Below are positions 37,033 through 49,885 of a stretch of DNA of 64,000 bases, one piece after another. Each line of letters starts with the position of its first letter. Position 1 is the stretch's first letter. The DNA lies in contig KN834755.1 of NCBI GenBank assembly GCA_000827265.1, positions 1,106,487-1,170,486 on the forward strand, written 5' to 3'. The notes below the pieces were generated by a model, which was not told the origin of the DNA, made no database searches, and was given only the letters and a program-made list of their open reading frames with translations. Both the position numbers and the translations under genes were made by a program. Source of the DNA: Collybiopsis luxurians FD-317 M1 (taxonomy: Eukaryota > Basidiomycota > Agaricomycetes > Agaricales > Omphalotaceae).

Positions 37033-40000
37033 AGCTACAGTTATTGAAAGCACTGTAAAGCACAAAATACTTAGACTACTACAGACCATGTACTCCAACA
37101 GCATTGAGCCTGGTCTCATACTCTTGAGTCTTGAACCCAATTTGGATTCCCAAGTGCAGTTTATGTGGGTTTTGTGTTAGCTTGCCACATGGCCATATTG
37201 GTAGTACCATTGCACCCTTAAGTTCTTTCTAGCCACAATTCTCTGCAGAGAAGCAAATTCCTGTGCAGCACCCAATGACTTTTCTAATAACACTGAGCAT
37301 TGAGGATTTGGGATCAAATTGAGAGGGAATTGGGCATACAGTGGAGCAGGCTCACCATAGAAATTTGCAGGATCCTCAGCATGTTGTTCTTTTATTTTGA
37401 TACTGTTATTTGAGCTAATACTTGCACAATAGTGTTTTCTAGCTCATCTTTAAGACTTTAGCACAAATACTTGAATGTTTCCTTTTATGATTCCATATCC
37501 ACGATAATTCCTTAGTAGCTTATTTATTCCTTTTTGGACCTTCTCTACTTCTGGTGTTAGGTCTCATGTTTACTTCCTTCATTTCAAAGTATACAGATAT
37601 GAACACTACTTATAGCTGACCTACAAATCTGCATCACCTCAGTTCATTTCTACACAACTGAGGTGAGTATTAAATTATTTCATTTGTTCTTTACATATTT
37701 ACAGACTATCTACCTAGTACTTACATCTCTTAACAGGTAGATAGTAATATAGTTGATTTCTACACAACTGAGTACTTAGTACTTATGTCTCTTGACAAAG
37801 GCTCTCCACTTTGTATCTGCAAATACAAATCTATTGATATCAGGATTGTCCAGCCACTGCGCATCCATAGCTACGTACACCATAAGCGCCACTTTACTAG
37901 CATATTTGATCCTATTGACTCATTCCACTTAAGTACTACGCAGTAGTAACAACAATTTTATCAATCTTTCCATCTGTTGATTCTATACCCTCGAGATTCC
38001 TGCGTATTGTCCAATAATATCCATGCAATGTAGACAATGCTATTTGCCTTCAATTTTCCCTGCCCTGTGTATCTGACATTTGTTACAGGCAAGCGAAGCA
38101 TGTCACTAGAGATAATCGCACCCTGAGCATCTCAACTTCAGATTCAGGCTTGGACTAAATGAGCCCTATACCCATCCACATTTGTATATACTGTAATTGG
38201 TTCAAAGTCAACTCAAAAGCAATAAATTCAGTAAGAGGACATGTTAATTGCCTACTTGTTCTTTCACTGCGGGGATTTTACAATGCCGGCGGCACAGAAA
38301 GCCAGAGGTTTTCTAGAGGTTCGGAACAAAAAGTTCACATTTTTTTACAATGAGGCTTGTTAAAATAATATTGCCGAGGTTATACAAAGATTATCCTTAA
38401 ATCGAGGATATGTTGAGGTTATGGTGAGGTTATTTTAACTTACAAATATTCTCACCATAGTTGCTGCAATGTCATTCTAAAAAGCCTCGTTGCAAAAAAA
38501 GTGAGAATTTTGTTCCAAAGCTCCATAAAACCTTCGGCTTTCTGCCCAACAGGTATCGTGAATTCCCCACAGTGTTTGCCACCCATAACTTTAAACACCT
38601 GAGAAATCATGTATCCTACAACTATTGAACTAGTCCAATGTCCATCCATATACAATATCCATGTGAACGTTAGACTAATACATGCATGAAACATGAAAGT
38701 GCAACAATAGCGCAGAAGTCTGAGGTCATTCTGTCCTCAGACTGCAGCACAACAACAGCGGAGCTACACTGTGTACAAGTAAGAAGAGCTTTGTGGAGCA
38801 AGTACTGACAAACTGACAAGGATAAAGTTTCAATTCAAAGGAAACTTGTTCTAGGTTACATAGTACCTTTCAGCTTTTATAAGGATAAAATAAATGAAGC
38901 TAAAATCAGCATGTATCAGGGAAGTTATCTTGACCTCCTTACATGGACATGTTGACCTTATATGGAGATAGGATAATAGTCAGTTGTAATCATCAATCAA
39001 CTTAGGATGAAATGAATGCCATAAATGATACTTTCTCTCCAAATTTAGTAGCTGGTCAATATGAATCATGATATGTATTTCTAGTTGAATTTGATTCTTG
39101 ACTGCATCCAGCTTTGATATTCAGTAAAAGAGTGAACAATGGTGCAAACAAGTGAGGGTGATTTCATTAATTCTAGTCAGTACGCTGCCTATATGCAGGT
39201 GATAGCAAGGGCGGAGAACTTCACACTGAATTTAATGCATCTGCGAAGGGCAATTTCATCAGGAACTCGAGAGACAAATAGTACATTCACAGATTTAATA
39301 ATGAAAGATGCGGAGGGAGTGGGAAGTAAATACCCTTTTCATGAATTTTCTCAACTTTTGAGCCTTCTCGAATCTCGATACTCATTTGGAGAGTACCAGT
39401 CAGGGTTGATATTCAAATTTAACATGGAAATGGGAATCAATTAATCTATACTATCAAGCGCTTACCGGAGTGACATGGGTCCCTGTACGTTACCATCAGC
39501 GGATCACTCGCTTGAGAGCGAGGCCTTCCGGCTTTCCATAGTTAAACGCCTTCCTTCTGTTCCAAGTGCAGGACCACACTGTTATATCTATCTAACAACT
39601 GCTCATGTTTATTTTGACATTCGAAATATACAGTACAACTTGAATAGAATACTTGTGTTTAGATCCTGACGGTATGTCATTGAACTTGAAGCCTTGCATT
39701 GTGGCAATAACTGCCTTGTCAGCAGCTCCATCTTGTACTTTAGCAAGTTCCCCCAAATAATTGTTCAGGAGGTCTTGAAGTCCGGAAACATTTTTTTTTT
39801 TCCGCTAAATGCCGTGCAAAGCGAAAATCAGTTTGTCCTCGAGTACACACCTTCAATTTCGGGATAGTGTTCGAATAAATTTGCATTACAAAAAGTTTTT
39901 GCAGCTTTTGCCAAGCAAGTGCCTATAAATACGTGCTCAAACATCCAACGCTCTAGCCTAACAAGCAGGCCAAAGCTGTTTATCACAACTGTTCCCTGTT

Positions 40001-40563
40001 TCATTGAATCCTGGCTAAGCCAAAGGTCTGTGCATCTCTTCAAGTACCAGCTTTCTGTCAGAATTTACAGTGTTCAGATTAGTTTGTTTGACTGGGATAG
40101 ATTTTTTGCATGAAGCGAATGAAGATTTCTGATTTCATAAGCTATTAACCTATCTCCCTGGTAAAGAGAAAAGAATTCAATGTACCGGAATTTACTCATG
40201 GGTTAAAAAATGTCTCTCTAAAGAAACTTTGCAATCCCAATATTCCAATCTTCAAGTAAGTATCCCTTATCCTCTGCCAGATAGTGATTGGAACAGCAGC
40301 AAGAGTAGAGATAGATGAGTGGTATACCAGCCAAAGTAATTTCAAGACCATACAATTTTTCTAATATACATAAAACACAGGGCACATTCAGGAGGATATC
40401 AAAGTAAAGAACAAGAAACAAGTACTTAGTACATTACTAGTGAGGGAAGTGGGAGAACAAAGAGAGAAGGGATCAAGGTTGGATAATAAAAATGAAGATA
40501 TTTGAAGCGAGCATAACACAAGCACACTAAATTGCAGCAAGACAGAAGTGTGGGAATGAATAG
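37033..40563. other. AT-rich, gene-poor region with decayed coding sequence
   Basis: No intact gene is seen. On the minus strand near 37800-37960 a short stretch reads like real protein (YVAMDAQWLDNPDINRFVF), flanked by stops and frameshifts, which suggests a dead transposon or gene. A direct repeat of about 20 bp (TTCTACACAACTGAG) occurs at about 37650 and 37760. A 101-codon frame with an ATG at 39139-39444 (+) is not recognised. Confidence 0.4.
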
Positions 40564-43500
40564 TTATGTAGAAGACCAACATTTATACCAATCCTCTCCA
40601 TATACACAATTCACAAAAGAAATTTTGTTATAACCATTGGCAGAAATGATCAACAGTGTTTCATCGGCAATCAAATTGCTGCGATACTGTTGTGGGATCC
40701 AAACAATACCGTGGCTTAGATGGGGAAAATAAATCCATCCATTGTCAGCCATCTTCCACCCCAAGGCTAAATTACAACAAGTTGAAATAGAATAGAATAA
40801 CATGAAAGCTAGGACTCACCATGCTGAAGGATGGTAGGGGAAAAGTTTGAACCCCCAGTTTGAAAGCTTTGATTCTAATAAATACAAAATGGAGGGAACT
40901 TAGTGATTGAAAAAAATGAGCAGAAAAAGGGCTTTACCTGACTAACTTCATGTTGAGAATTGAAAGCACTTGAGGTATAATTATTGGACACAATTGTTAA
41001 TGTATCTAGGGAAAGGACACTTGATTCAACAGAGCTGGCCCTAATGGGGGTTTCAGTTTCTACATTCCAAATCCTGACTGTCTTGTCACTAGAACCAGAT
41101 ACAATTCTCTTTCCATCTGGAGAAAATGCCACTGACTGCACTGAATGAGTGTGGCCTTGAAGAGGCTCTCCAATGGGAATTCCAGTTTCTGCATTCCAGA
41201 TCCTGATCATGAAGTCATGAGAACCAGATACAATTCTCTTTCCATCTGGAGAAAATGCCACTGACAACACTGAATGAGTGTGGCCTTGAAGAGGCTCTTC
41301 AATGGGAGTTCCAGTTTCTGCATTCCAGATCCTGACTGTCTTGTCTTTAGAACCAGATACAATCCTTTTTCCATCTAGAGAAAATGCTACTGACTGCACC
41401 AAGTGAGTGTGGCCTTGAAGAGGCTCTCCAATGGCAGTTCCAGTTTCTGCATTCCAAATTCTGACTGTCTTGTCAGAAGAACCAGATACAATTCTCTTTC
41501 CATCTGAAGAAAATGCCACTGAGTGCACCAGATCAGTGTGACCTTGAAGAGGCTCTCCAATAGCAATTCCAGTGTCTGCATTCCAGATCCTGACAGTCTT
41601 GTCCCAAGAACCAGATGCAATTTTCTTTCCATCTTGAGAAAATGCCACTGACTGTACTGAATAAGTGTGGCCTTGAAGAGGCTCTCCAATGACAGTTCCA
41701 GTTTCTGCATTCCAGATCCTGACTGTCTTGTCATAAGAGCCAGATGCAATTCTCTTTCCATCTGGAGAAAATGCTACTGACTGCACCCAATAAGTGTGGC
41801 CTTGAAGAGGCTCTCCAATGGGAATTCCAGTTTCTGCATTCCAGATCCTGACTGTGCTGTCAAAAGAACCAGATACAATTCTTTTTCCATCTGGAGAAAA
41901 TGCCACTGACTGCACCCAATCAGCATGGCCTTGATGCTTTCCAATGGCAGTCCCAGTTTCTGCATTCCAAATCCTGACTGTATTGTCAAAAGAACCAGAT
42001 ACAATTCTTTTTCCATTGGGAGCAAATGCCACTGACTGCACTGAATCAGTGTGGCCTTGAAGAGGCTCTCCAATGGGAGTTCCAGTTTCTGCATTCCAGA
42101 TCCTGACTGTGTTGTCATGAGAACATACAATTTTCTTTCCATCTGGAGAAAATGCCACTGACTCCACTGAATAACTTTGGCCTTGAAGAGGCTCCCCAAT
42201 GGGAGTTCCAGTCTCTGCATTCCAGATCCTAACTGTGCGGTCAAGAGAACCAGATACAATTCTCTTTCCATCTGGAGAAAATGCCACTGACTGCACCCAA
42301 TGAGTGNNNNNNNNNNNNNNNNNNNNNNNNNNNNNNNNNNNNNNNNNNNNNNNNNNNNNNNNNNNNNNNNNNNNNNNNNNNNNNNNNNNNNNNNNNNNNN
42401 NNNNNNNNNNNNNNNNNNNNNNNNNNNNNNNNNNNNNNNNNNNNNNNNNNNNNNNNNNNNNNNNNNNNNNNNNNNNNNNNNNNNNNNNNNNNNNNNNNNN
42501 NNNNNNNNNNNNNNNNNNNNNNNNNNNNNNNNNNNNNNNNNNNNNNNNNNNNNNNNNNNNNNNNNNNNNNNNNNNNNNNNNNNNNNNNNNNNNNNNNNTC
42601 TGGAGAAAATGCCACTGACTGCACCCAATGAGTGTGGCCTTGAAGAGGCTCTCCAATGGGGGTTACAGTTTTGGCATTCCAAATCCTGACTGTCTTGTCA
42701 TAAGAACCAGATATAATTCTCTTTCCATCTGGGGAAAATGCTACTGACAGCACTGAATCAGTGTGGCCTTGAAGAGGCTCTCCAATGAGAGTTCTAGTTT
42801 CTGCATTCCAGATCCTAACTGTCTTGTCACCAGAGCCAGATACAATTCTCTTTCCATCTGGAGAAAGTGCCACTGACTGCACCACATGAATGTGGCCTCG
42901 AAGAGGCTCTCCAATGGGAGTTCCAGTTTCTGCATTCCAGATCCTAATTGTCTTGTCAAGAGAACCTGATACAATTCTCTTTCCATCTGGAGAAAATGCC
43001 ACTGCCTGTACCCAATCAGTGTGGCCTTGAAGAGGCTCCCCAATAGGAGTTCCAGTTCTTGCATTCCAGATCCTGATTGTGGCATCTACAGAGCCACATA
43101 CAATTTTACTTCCATCTCTAGAAATATCTAAGCTCAAAACTCTTGACCCTGTGTTCCAGACAGCCACACTTGGCTTTTCCATTTTTCTTTTCACTGTTGT
43201 TCCTATTTTTACCCTTTGCTGTCCTCCAGTAATTTCTTGGAACCAAAATGGTAAAATGCTTAGGTACCAATGTGGAGTCATGCCATTCACAGGGCTAAGC
43301 AGAAATATTTCTATTGCTGTTTTCACATTGCTGATACTCTCTTGCAATTCTTGTGAAAGGTCTGAAATCTAAATACCTCATTAGTGCATTTTCTTCTGTT
43401 TGTCAATTTTCCTCCATACATACCTTGTCCACAGAGCTGAGAATGTCCACACATTGGACCAATGTATCATCTCCACTCCCTTCAAGTTGATGACTTGCCA

Positions 43501-45921
43501 CACGTAAAAGACTCATTGCCTCAACCCAATATAATATCTTTTCGCTTAAAAATTGTTTTAAGATCATAGAAACTTCTGCATCCTTTCTGAGTTTCTCTAA
43601 GTGATATCCCCAGCTCTTGCAGGCATAAACAAGACTCCTCTTAATCTTGTTTTTGACATCTGATTCAATATTTTGAACCTCTTTGTCATGCAAAAATGAT
43701 GAAGGAAGGCTGAGCATATTGAATCTTAGTTCTGCATTCAAAATATTAAAACAAGCCTGGAAATGAAGTTTGTGCTGATATAATGAATTACACTGTAGCT
43801 CTTCAGTGGCTCGCTTCTCTCCCACTAGGAAGTCGGAAAATGAGGCATGAAAGACATAGATAGCCTGGTCTGATGTTCCTACATAGAGAACTGATTGAAG
43901 AGCGGCAATGAGCAGGTTCACTTGCTGAGGCTTTACATTTGTCAACCGAGCAATTACTTCACTAGACACTGGATTCCTAACTGTGATTATGGAATGTAAA
44001 ACTCTTACATTCCATATTATCTCTGTATCGGTAGCTTTTTCCATTGCTTTGCTGATGATAACATTATACAAGTTATCCAATTCCTTTGTTTTACTTTTAT
44101 CAGGAGCATGCTGCAATTTCAAAACATCACTTAACCGCTCTTCTTCATATCCGTCCCTTTCAGTGATCCACTTTACAGTAGTTGCTGCAAATATAAACAG
44201 CTTTCCAGACATTTTAGTCAACTGGAAAATATGTTCTGGCGTGACAAAGCTATGATCCTTTAATTCTTTAGAAAGAAACTTGGAAATGTCACTTGTGACT
44301 AAATCTTTCTCAACCTCATGTAGGAAAATTTTAGAATCACCAGGAGCCTTCATGAGATATTTATATACAGGCTGATCTGGACGACTTGTAAATAGAAATT
44401 TTAGCCCCAGTAAACTGCCACTTCGAATAGCTTCAAGCAGAGGTTCCAGCAGTAGTTTAATATCTGTACATTCATCTAAAGCATCAATGACAATTACAGG
44501 ATACACTGCAGTCAGTTTGGGTGCAGTTTCCATCCAGGGCTTCTTTAAAAGCAAATCCATTTGTTTATCAATTTGTTTATCAGCAAGACCTTGATCATTG
44601 CTTAGCTTCTTTGTGAGAGCTTCAGCAAATGTACGAGAATATTGTGCAAGCTGATAAGCAATGGTTGGAATAATTCTGGTATAGTCCCGACAGGCATTAA
44701 GCTGTCTAGAACAAAAGAATGCACCAGCAAGATTTTTTTTCTCAAATTCATCACATAATGATTTGGCAATGGTGCTTTTTCCTGTTCCTGCCATTCCAAC
44801 TATCCAATACACTTGGCCCTCAGAAGTATTGGCCCACTTTATGATATTTTCAAGAATTTTAACCCTGGTTCCTGGGGTACATGCTGGCCTTTTATTTCGA
44901 TAATCATGGAAAGCTTCTTTGGAAGCATTCAGATTTTTCAAAATGACATCCTATTATCTTTTTAATTTCCCAAATTGAAATTGATTCCTGTACCTACCTT
45001 ATTAATATCAGTTGTATTTCTTTCGACGCGGAATATAATCCTTCTCTGTAAGTTGCCACACAACCTTAACACTTTTATTACAACTCATGTGACATGTTAC
45101 ACATACCTGACAAGCATCAAGGGTCTTCTTGATGTCCTCAAAATAGTTTGTGATTTCTTGGGAAATCTTATCCGCGGAGACTATTTTATCCATCTTCTTC
45201 ACAGCTTGTGCCAACCAATCTTTGTTCTGCTGAGGTGAGGCCTTGCTATTGATATTCCCCAAATCACTATAAATTAACATGATATCAAAATTGCTGAAAC
45301 CAAATTCAACCAGATTCTCACCTGGCCAGGGTCTGGAAAATTTCATCTGTCTCTATAGATCTACTCTGCTGCATATATTGCTTGACTTCAGCAAGCTTAG
45401 TAGATAACTCTTCTGTCAGTTCTTTGAACCTTTCCTTGTTCTCTGTGACTTGCTGGATATTTGTATATACCAGTTAGTAACTTATTGATAACATGGAATT
45501 ATTGCACCGGAATACTGACATGGTAAATTCCAATACACTCGGAAACTACTCCAAGTGCAATACCCAATCCTTGACCTGCCAAAGGAATGAAATCAGAAAG
45601 TTCTTTCAGAATTTTGAGACTAGTTTCTGCAACAGCACCGGCTGTTTGCAGAGCTTGATGTGCAGTGGAAGACTCTTGTACACCCTTTTCTTTGGCTGCA
45701 GGCAGCCGACTATTATCAAGAAAAAGATTGTCTGGCATCCTTCCCGGAATAGGCTCAGACAGTGCAGAAACATTTGACACACTGGCAGAACCTTGGGAGC
45801 CATGGAAATCCTGTGAAATACTAGCCAGCTCAGGATTACTTGCCCCCTGGACATAGTTTTTGTAGCCTCTACGACGCCAGAGGCTTCGCAACCATTTCTT
45901 GAATTTTTTGAATGAAGGCAT
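40564..45921 (-). CDS. NLR1: STAND protein with helical N-terminus, NACHT and WD40 repeats
   Basis: Eight exons: 45921-45520, 45452-45322, 45266-45107, 45045-44998, 44950-43424, 43368-40938, 40874-40820 and 40766-40564. The N-terminal ~230 residues are helical, with a Gly-rich hydrophobic segment (FIPLAGQGLGIALGVVSEC). The NACHT domain begins near residue 250: P-loop GMAGTGKST at about 299-307, Walker B VIVIDALDEC at about 399-408. Exon 6 encodes WD40 repeats of 43 residues, four complete before and ten after an assembly gap, most reading SVAFSPDGKRIVSGS with TVRIWNAETGTPIGEPLQGH. The tail (DNGWIYFPHLSHGIVWIPQQ) matches the usual C-terminus of fungal NACHT-WD40 proteins. Known relatives act in non-self recognition and regulated cell death; that role here is inference. 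The 292-N gap is not a multiple of 3, so the true length is unknown. Confidence 0.88.
41035..43150 (-). repeat. tandem WD40-encoding repeats (~129 bp unit)
   Basis: At least 14 units of about 129 bp, very alike at the DNA level, recur in phase with the 43-residue WD40 motif. They differ mainly at a few positions per unit (residues after GHT, after SGS and around the VRIW strand). Two units near 42120 and 41930 are shorter by one or more codons. Conservation at the nucleotide level indicates recent expansion or concerted evolution. Confidence 0.92.
42307..42598. other. assembly gap (292 N) inside the WD40 array
   Basis: Both edges of the gap carry the same repeat sequence (the codons for THWVQSVAFSP). 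The reading frame does not continue across 292 bases, so the N number is an estimate and one or more WD40 units are missing or collapsed. Confidence 0.98.
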
Positions 45922-46065
45922 TGTTATGTCTCTCGCTGGAACAGGCCGAAAATTATCATTAATGTCATTATATTGCTAATGTTGCTTATTACTTACAAAG
46001 CAGGTTACAGCGCGGTCAACTAGGACAAAACGTTGTGGGTAGAATCCGCCGGATGTCTTGGAGCC

Positions 46066-46074
46066 CTTTATATA
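46066..46074 (-). promoter_or_regulatory. TATA box of NLR1
   Basis: Read on the minus strand the sequence is TATATAAAG followed by GGCTC, about 145 bp upstream of the ATG at 45921. The same TATATAAAGG element is found upstream of NLR2 (51726) and NLR3 (60764). Confidence 0.6.
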
Positions 46075-48400
46075 CATGCAAAAGCGTGTAACTCTATCAA
46101 GGTTCATCGATCAAGGGTGTTTCCATCTATTGACGTCTTCAAGCTTCCAGCCTCGTGGCATTTGGAATCGATGGTCTGATAAATTAACCCGGATCTTCTA
46201 TCCGTTGCCTACACGAGATCGATCTAGAACGCGACTGTACATGAAAATAAGTAGCGGTGCATGTTCTCCACTCTATCTGCGGCCATCTCCCTTTACCCTT
46301 ACTCCAAAATCGCCGTTCCATCCCACTTCCTGTACTACCCCTTTCTAACTCCCACCCCGTCCCCAAAGAGCAACTCGTTCCCAAGCACTTTCTCCAAACG
46401 TAATCTCTACAAAATACCTGATGCTTGGGTGCTTCCATTTCGAGTATATCGTTACTGCCGGAATTGGGCGGGGCAAATAAAACGTCGCGATATGCTGACT
46501 ATCATGAGCTTCAGCATAGGACCGACTCTTGTGGGGCGTCAAAGGGATTCGGGGCTTGAAAAGTATTTTGTACGCCTATCTCATGAAAATCCGCTGAGAT
46601 GTGCACCTCGAAAACTTTCCAATCCCTGGATTGGACCCGCAAAGCGAACGCGATAAGCCCTACACTACAAGCTCAGATACAACCCCTGTGGTCCATTGGA
46701 AGATATATCTGATCCGTCGGTGGCACCCTGCTCGGGATCATTGATACGTGAATTCCAGCAATTCTGTAATTCAACAACTTGTTTCATACCACCATCGTGT
46801 GCATCTTTCTTGTCCAAATTGACTCTAGACCATGCCGCCCTAATTTCCTTCCGAGTCAGTACTCAGCTTCATTCCGAATTTCTCGTACGATATTAGTTCA
46901 TTGAAAATGACGATGTCACGTACTTGGTCTGTTCAACAGACTACAGCCAAGGCTATCTATCCATCCCCTCCGTCCTAATTCAAACATCAGATACAGGGAA
47001 TTCAACACCATGCGCGCCTCTCCCACCGCCTACTTCTCCATGGTCATCGTCTCTAGAACCACAGCCCGCATCGTTGGCGTTGGTTGCTTATTTATCGAGC
47101 GGAGGCTTCTACTACGTGCACTGGATAGACCGAGACGACTTTGAATTGATGGGTACGTTCAGCGAGTTTTTGGTCATTGAATTTCGGACATATAGCTAAC
47201 GCATCTCTCTCTTTCTAGTTTAACCTCTTTCCTTTTGCAAAGAGCAAATACTCGAGACCCTAGCAAAGTGTAAGGCAAAATAGAGTCACAGTCAACCACG
47301 CGCTCGCTGTGTAACATCTCATGAGGACAATCAAATTCGAACTTTCAAAGTTATCAAGTAACCTTTGTGAGGTTGTTTTGTTTGTTCTTTCAGGGTGTTC
47401 GCATTTCTGACTATGCTATCATCCGTCCTCAAATCGAGACATCCTCCGCCCCGAAATAGTCGTTAGGCACTACAAAACCGTCCAATCCCTGCATATTGGA
47501 CACGAAAAGCGAACGGGAAAAGTTACACTACTAGCGCAGATACAAAATGCTGGTGGGCACAGACAATACTACATTGGTAGGTTGGGAGATAATCTGAATT
47601 TGACACGTCGGTGGCACCGTATCCATACTGTACGTGTATTTGTCATAATTTAGTAACTTGCCTCCGTACCACCATCATGTCATCCTGGAGCTCGTCCATG
47701 TTGATCCATGCCATGAACTGAAGTTGTTGCTGACTACCGACCTAATTCCAACGCTCAGCTTCATGCTGATTCCCATACAAGACCCAATCTAACCGCGTCA
47801 CTAACTCCGGGCACTTTCTTGAACAGAGTACCACCGTGGTTATCTCTCTGTCCTGTTAGGGTACGGGTAGATGGTGCTTTGTGCCCTACCCACAAGATAT
47901 CTTCAATGTGTCATATACTTCCCAATCGACGTCGAAATTCGCGCTCGATGGATGCGCAGCTGACGCCGATGATCCGGTCCGTAGTTTTGGAGACGATGAT
48001 GCTAAAACAGTAGGCGTTGCCGGAATTGAGAATCATTCAGGCCCGGATGTCAGTGAGAAGACTGAGTAGTATAAGATGATTCAAATTGCAGTGACGAGAA
48101 TACACGTACGTTCAGCGAATTTTTGGCCACTACGTTTTGGATACATAGCTAACGCGTCTGTCTCATTTTGGTTTACAGCTCTATACAAAAATGAACCCTC
48201 CTGCTTCCCTTTGACTAGGACCGCCACGTCCTGCATCGAATTTAACGCGGTCGTCAAAAAACCGTCAGGCGAAGTCACGGTCAACCTTGTGTTCTTTGCG
48301 CTGTGTAATGTCGAACAGGGACAGTCAAATTTGAATTTCAAAGCTATCAAAAGAGATTTTGTCGCGCTTTTCTAACTGTCGTGCTCCTTCCTATTCATCC
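46075..48400 (+). pseudogene. decayed duplicated gene fragments upstream of NLR1
   Basis: This stretch resembles, in the opposite orientation, the DNA upstream of NLR3 (about 58700-60300). One anchor is CACCTCGAAAACTTTCCAATC at 46600, matched on the minus strand near 60270. Inside it a second partial copy starts at about 47450 (again CCGTCCAATCCCTG and GTCGGTGGCACC). A motif GTACGTTCAGCGA followed by a TTTTTGGT-like run and GCTAACGC occurs at 47155 and 48105, and again near 55690 and on the minus strand near 58910. No intact frame with start, splice sites and stop could be built. I read this as relics of one unrecognised gene family. Confidence 0.5.
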
Positions 48401-49885
48401 GTCTAGGACATTCCATCCTCCCATCCTGCCGTCCGTTTCCCTCTCTACTGCATCATTCGTATCTGCATCCACACGTTCTCCTCCTCCCCCTTCCCCCTTC
48501 CACAGAATAATGTGCACAACCCTCAACCTCGAACTCTACGTAAAACCGCACCTCTCTACCACGTACCGGTTCCTCACCGTCACCTACTTCGCAAAGTCAT
48601 CCTTCCCCCCTATGTCCCTATTGCCCTTACAGCGTTTGAATGAGGGAGAAGGTGATGAAGGAGCAAACTAGGTGGGTCCGTTTTTGACGGCTAGAGCGAT
48701 GACGGGGCGAGGATTAGGGCGGAGAGTGTTCTGGAGATGGGTGGAAGTAGGGTGGGGGTGAGAAGGTGGTCTGACAACTACGGTACTCTCGTCGGGAGCG
48801 GCGGCGGCGGTAAAGGTTTCATCGTCATCGTTATTTTCAGCGTCAATTTGCTCTCGGATGGTCAGTATCATCGTCAGCGTCTTCATCATCACCTCCGTCG
48901 TCATCGACTGGGTCTGGGTCGCTGCCAGAATTTATCGGCAGGAGGGTATGTTTGCATCCCCAACCTCTTTCCTCGTCGTCAACTGATTCACCACCGAACC
49001 ACGTCAAACCTGCACCCATACCGAACCGCATAACCTTCTCCCATTCCGAACCTTGACCCGTAACTGCACTTTTACCCAACTCAACTTTTCCCGGTTCCAC
49101 ACTAACCCCAACGCCCTTACCCACCCCTACCTCTTTCCGCAACTCCACCCCCTCCCGTACCTCCGCCTGCCCCAGCCAAATAATCGCCATCCACGCCGTA
49201 ATCACCACAAGCCGCCAAAAGGCCGGTGAGCCCCACCTCGAACATACGTTCGGTGACAAACTCTGGTTGCATTTTTGAGCTTACAACGAAAGTGGTCGTG
49301 AGAGGGAGTGCGAGGGTTAGAGCGCAGAGGGTCGCGGGGATGAGTGGAAGTGTGAGTTGTGCAATTGTGCAATAACTGCGACACTTTCATTGGGATCAGT
49401 GGCAGCGGCAGCAAAAGCTTGTGGTCATCAGCATCATCATTGGTCCCTCCCATTGTCGTTATCTGGGTCTGGGTCTGGATATGAGGAGAGAAGTGAAAAG
49501 AGTGAACGAGGACAGCACCAAAAATATTGAAGGAAAAAGCTAATAGCTGTTACCTTCCGCACCAAACTGGACTTTCTTAATCTATTGGCAGGAGCAGTGT
49601 GCTTCTGTATCGCTGCCAGAACCTTCTTCCTCCTCATCCATTAGACCACTGCCGAACTACGTCGAACCTTCACCCATTTCGAACCACGTAACCCCCTCCC
49701 AATCCGAACCTTCCCCCGCACCCTCACCCAACTCATCCTCTCCCGATTCCGCACCGACCCCCAACGCCCCTCTCACATACCTCCGCCTGCCTGGGCCAGA
49801 CAAGAGCCATCCAGACCGTTACTCTGCGAGCTAGCCCAACCCCTGATACATTTTGTAAAAGATTTGGGTTGCATTTGCGCTGGGA
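48401..49885. other. low-complexity relic sequence with acidic reading frames
   Basis: A minus-strand frame (48843-49259) contains a hydrophobic segment (AFWRLVVITAWMAIIWLGQA) and an Asp-rich tail (GSDPDPVDDDGGDDEDADDD). A related acidic stretch (DSNPDPDEDDGDDDDG) occurs on the minus strand at 55725-55970 and part of it at 49437-49500. The similarity shows the pieces are copies of one sequence. Neither copy gives a full gene and the composition is simple, so function is doubtful. Confidence 0.4.

Noticed and set aside
42281..42689. Open frames running through the N gap on the plus strand
   Set aside because: They consist almost entirely of unknown bases and exist only because N contains no stop.
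41387..43085. Second-frame minus-strand frames rich in SGSGMQKLELPLESLFKAT
   Set aside because: They are shifted-frame shadows of the WD40 repeats; periodic because the underlying DNA is periodic.
48843..49259. 138-codon minus-strand frame with an acidic tail, possible membrane protein
   Set aside because: Low-complexity, and the related copy at 55725-55970 does not preserve the hydrophobic part; treated as relic.
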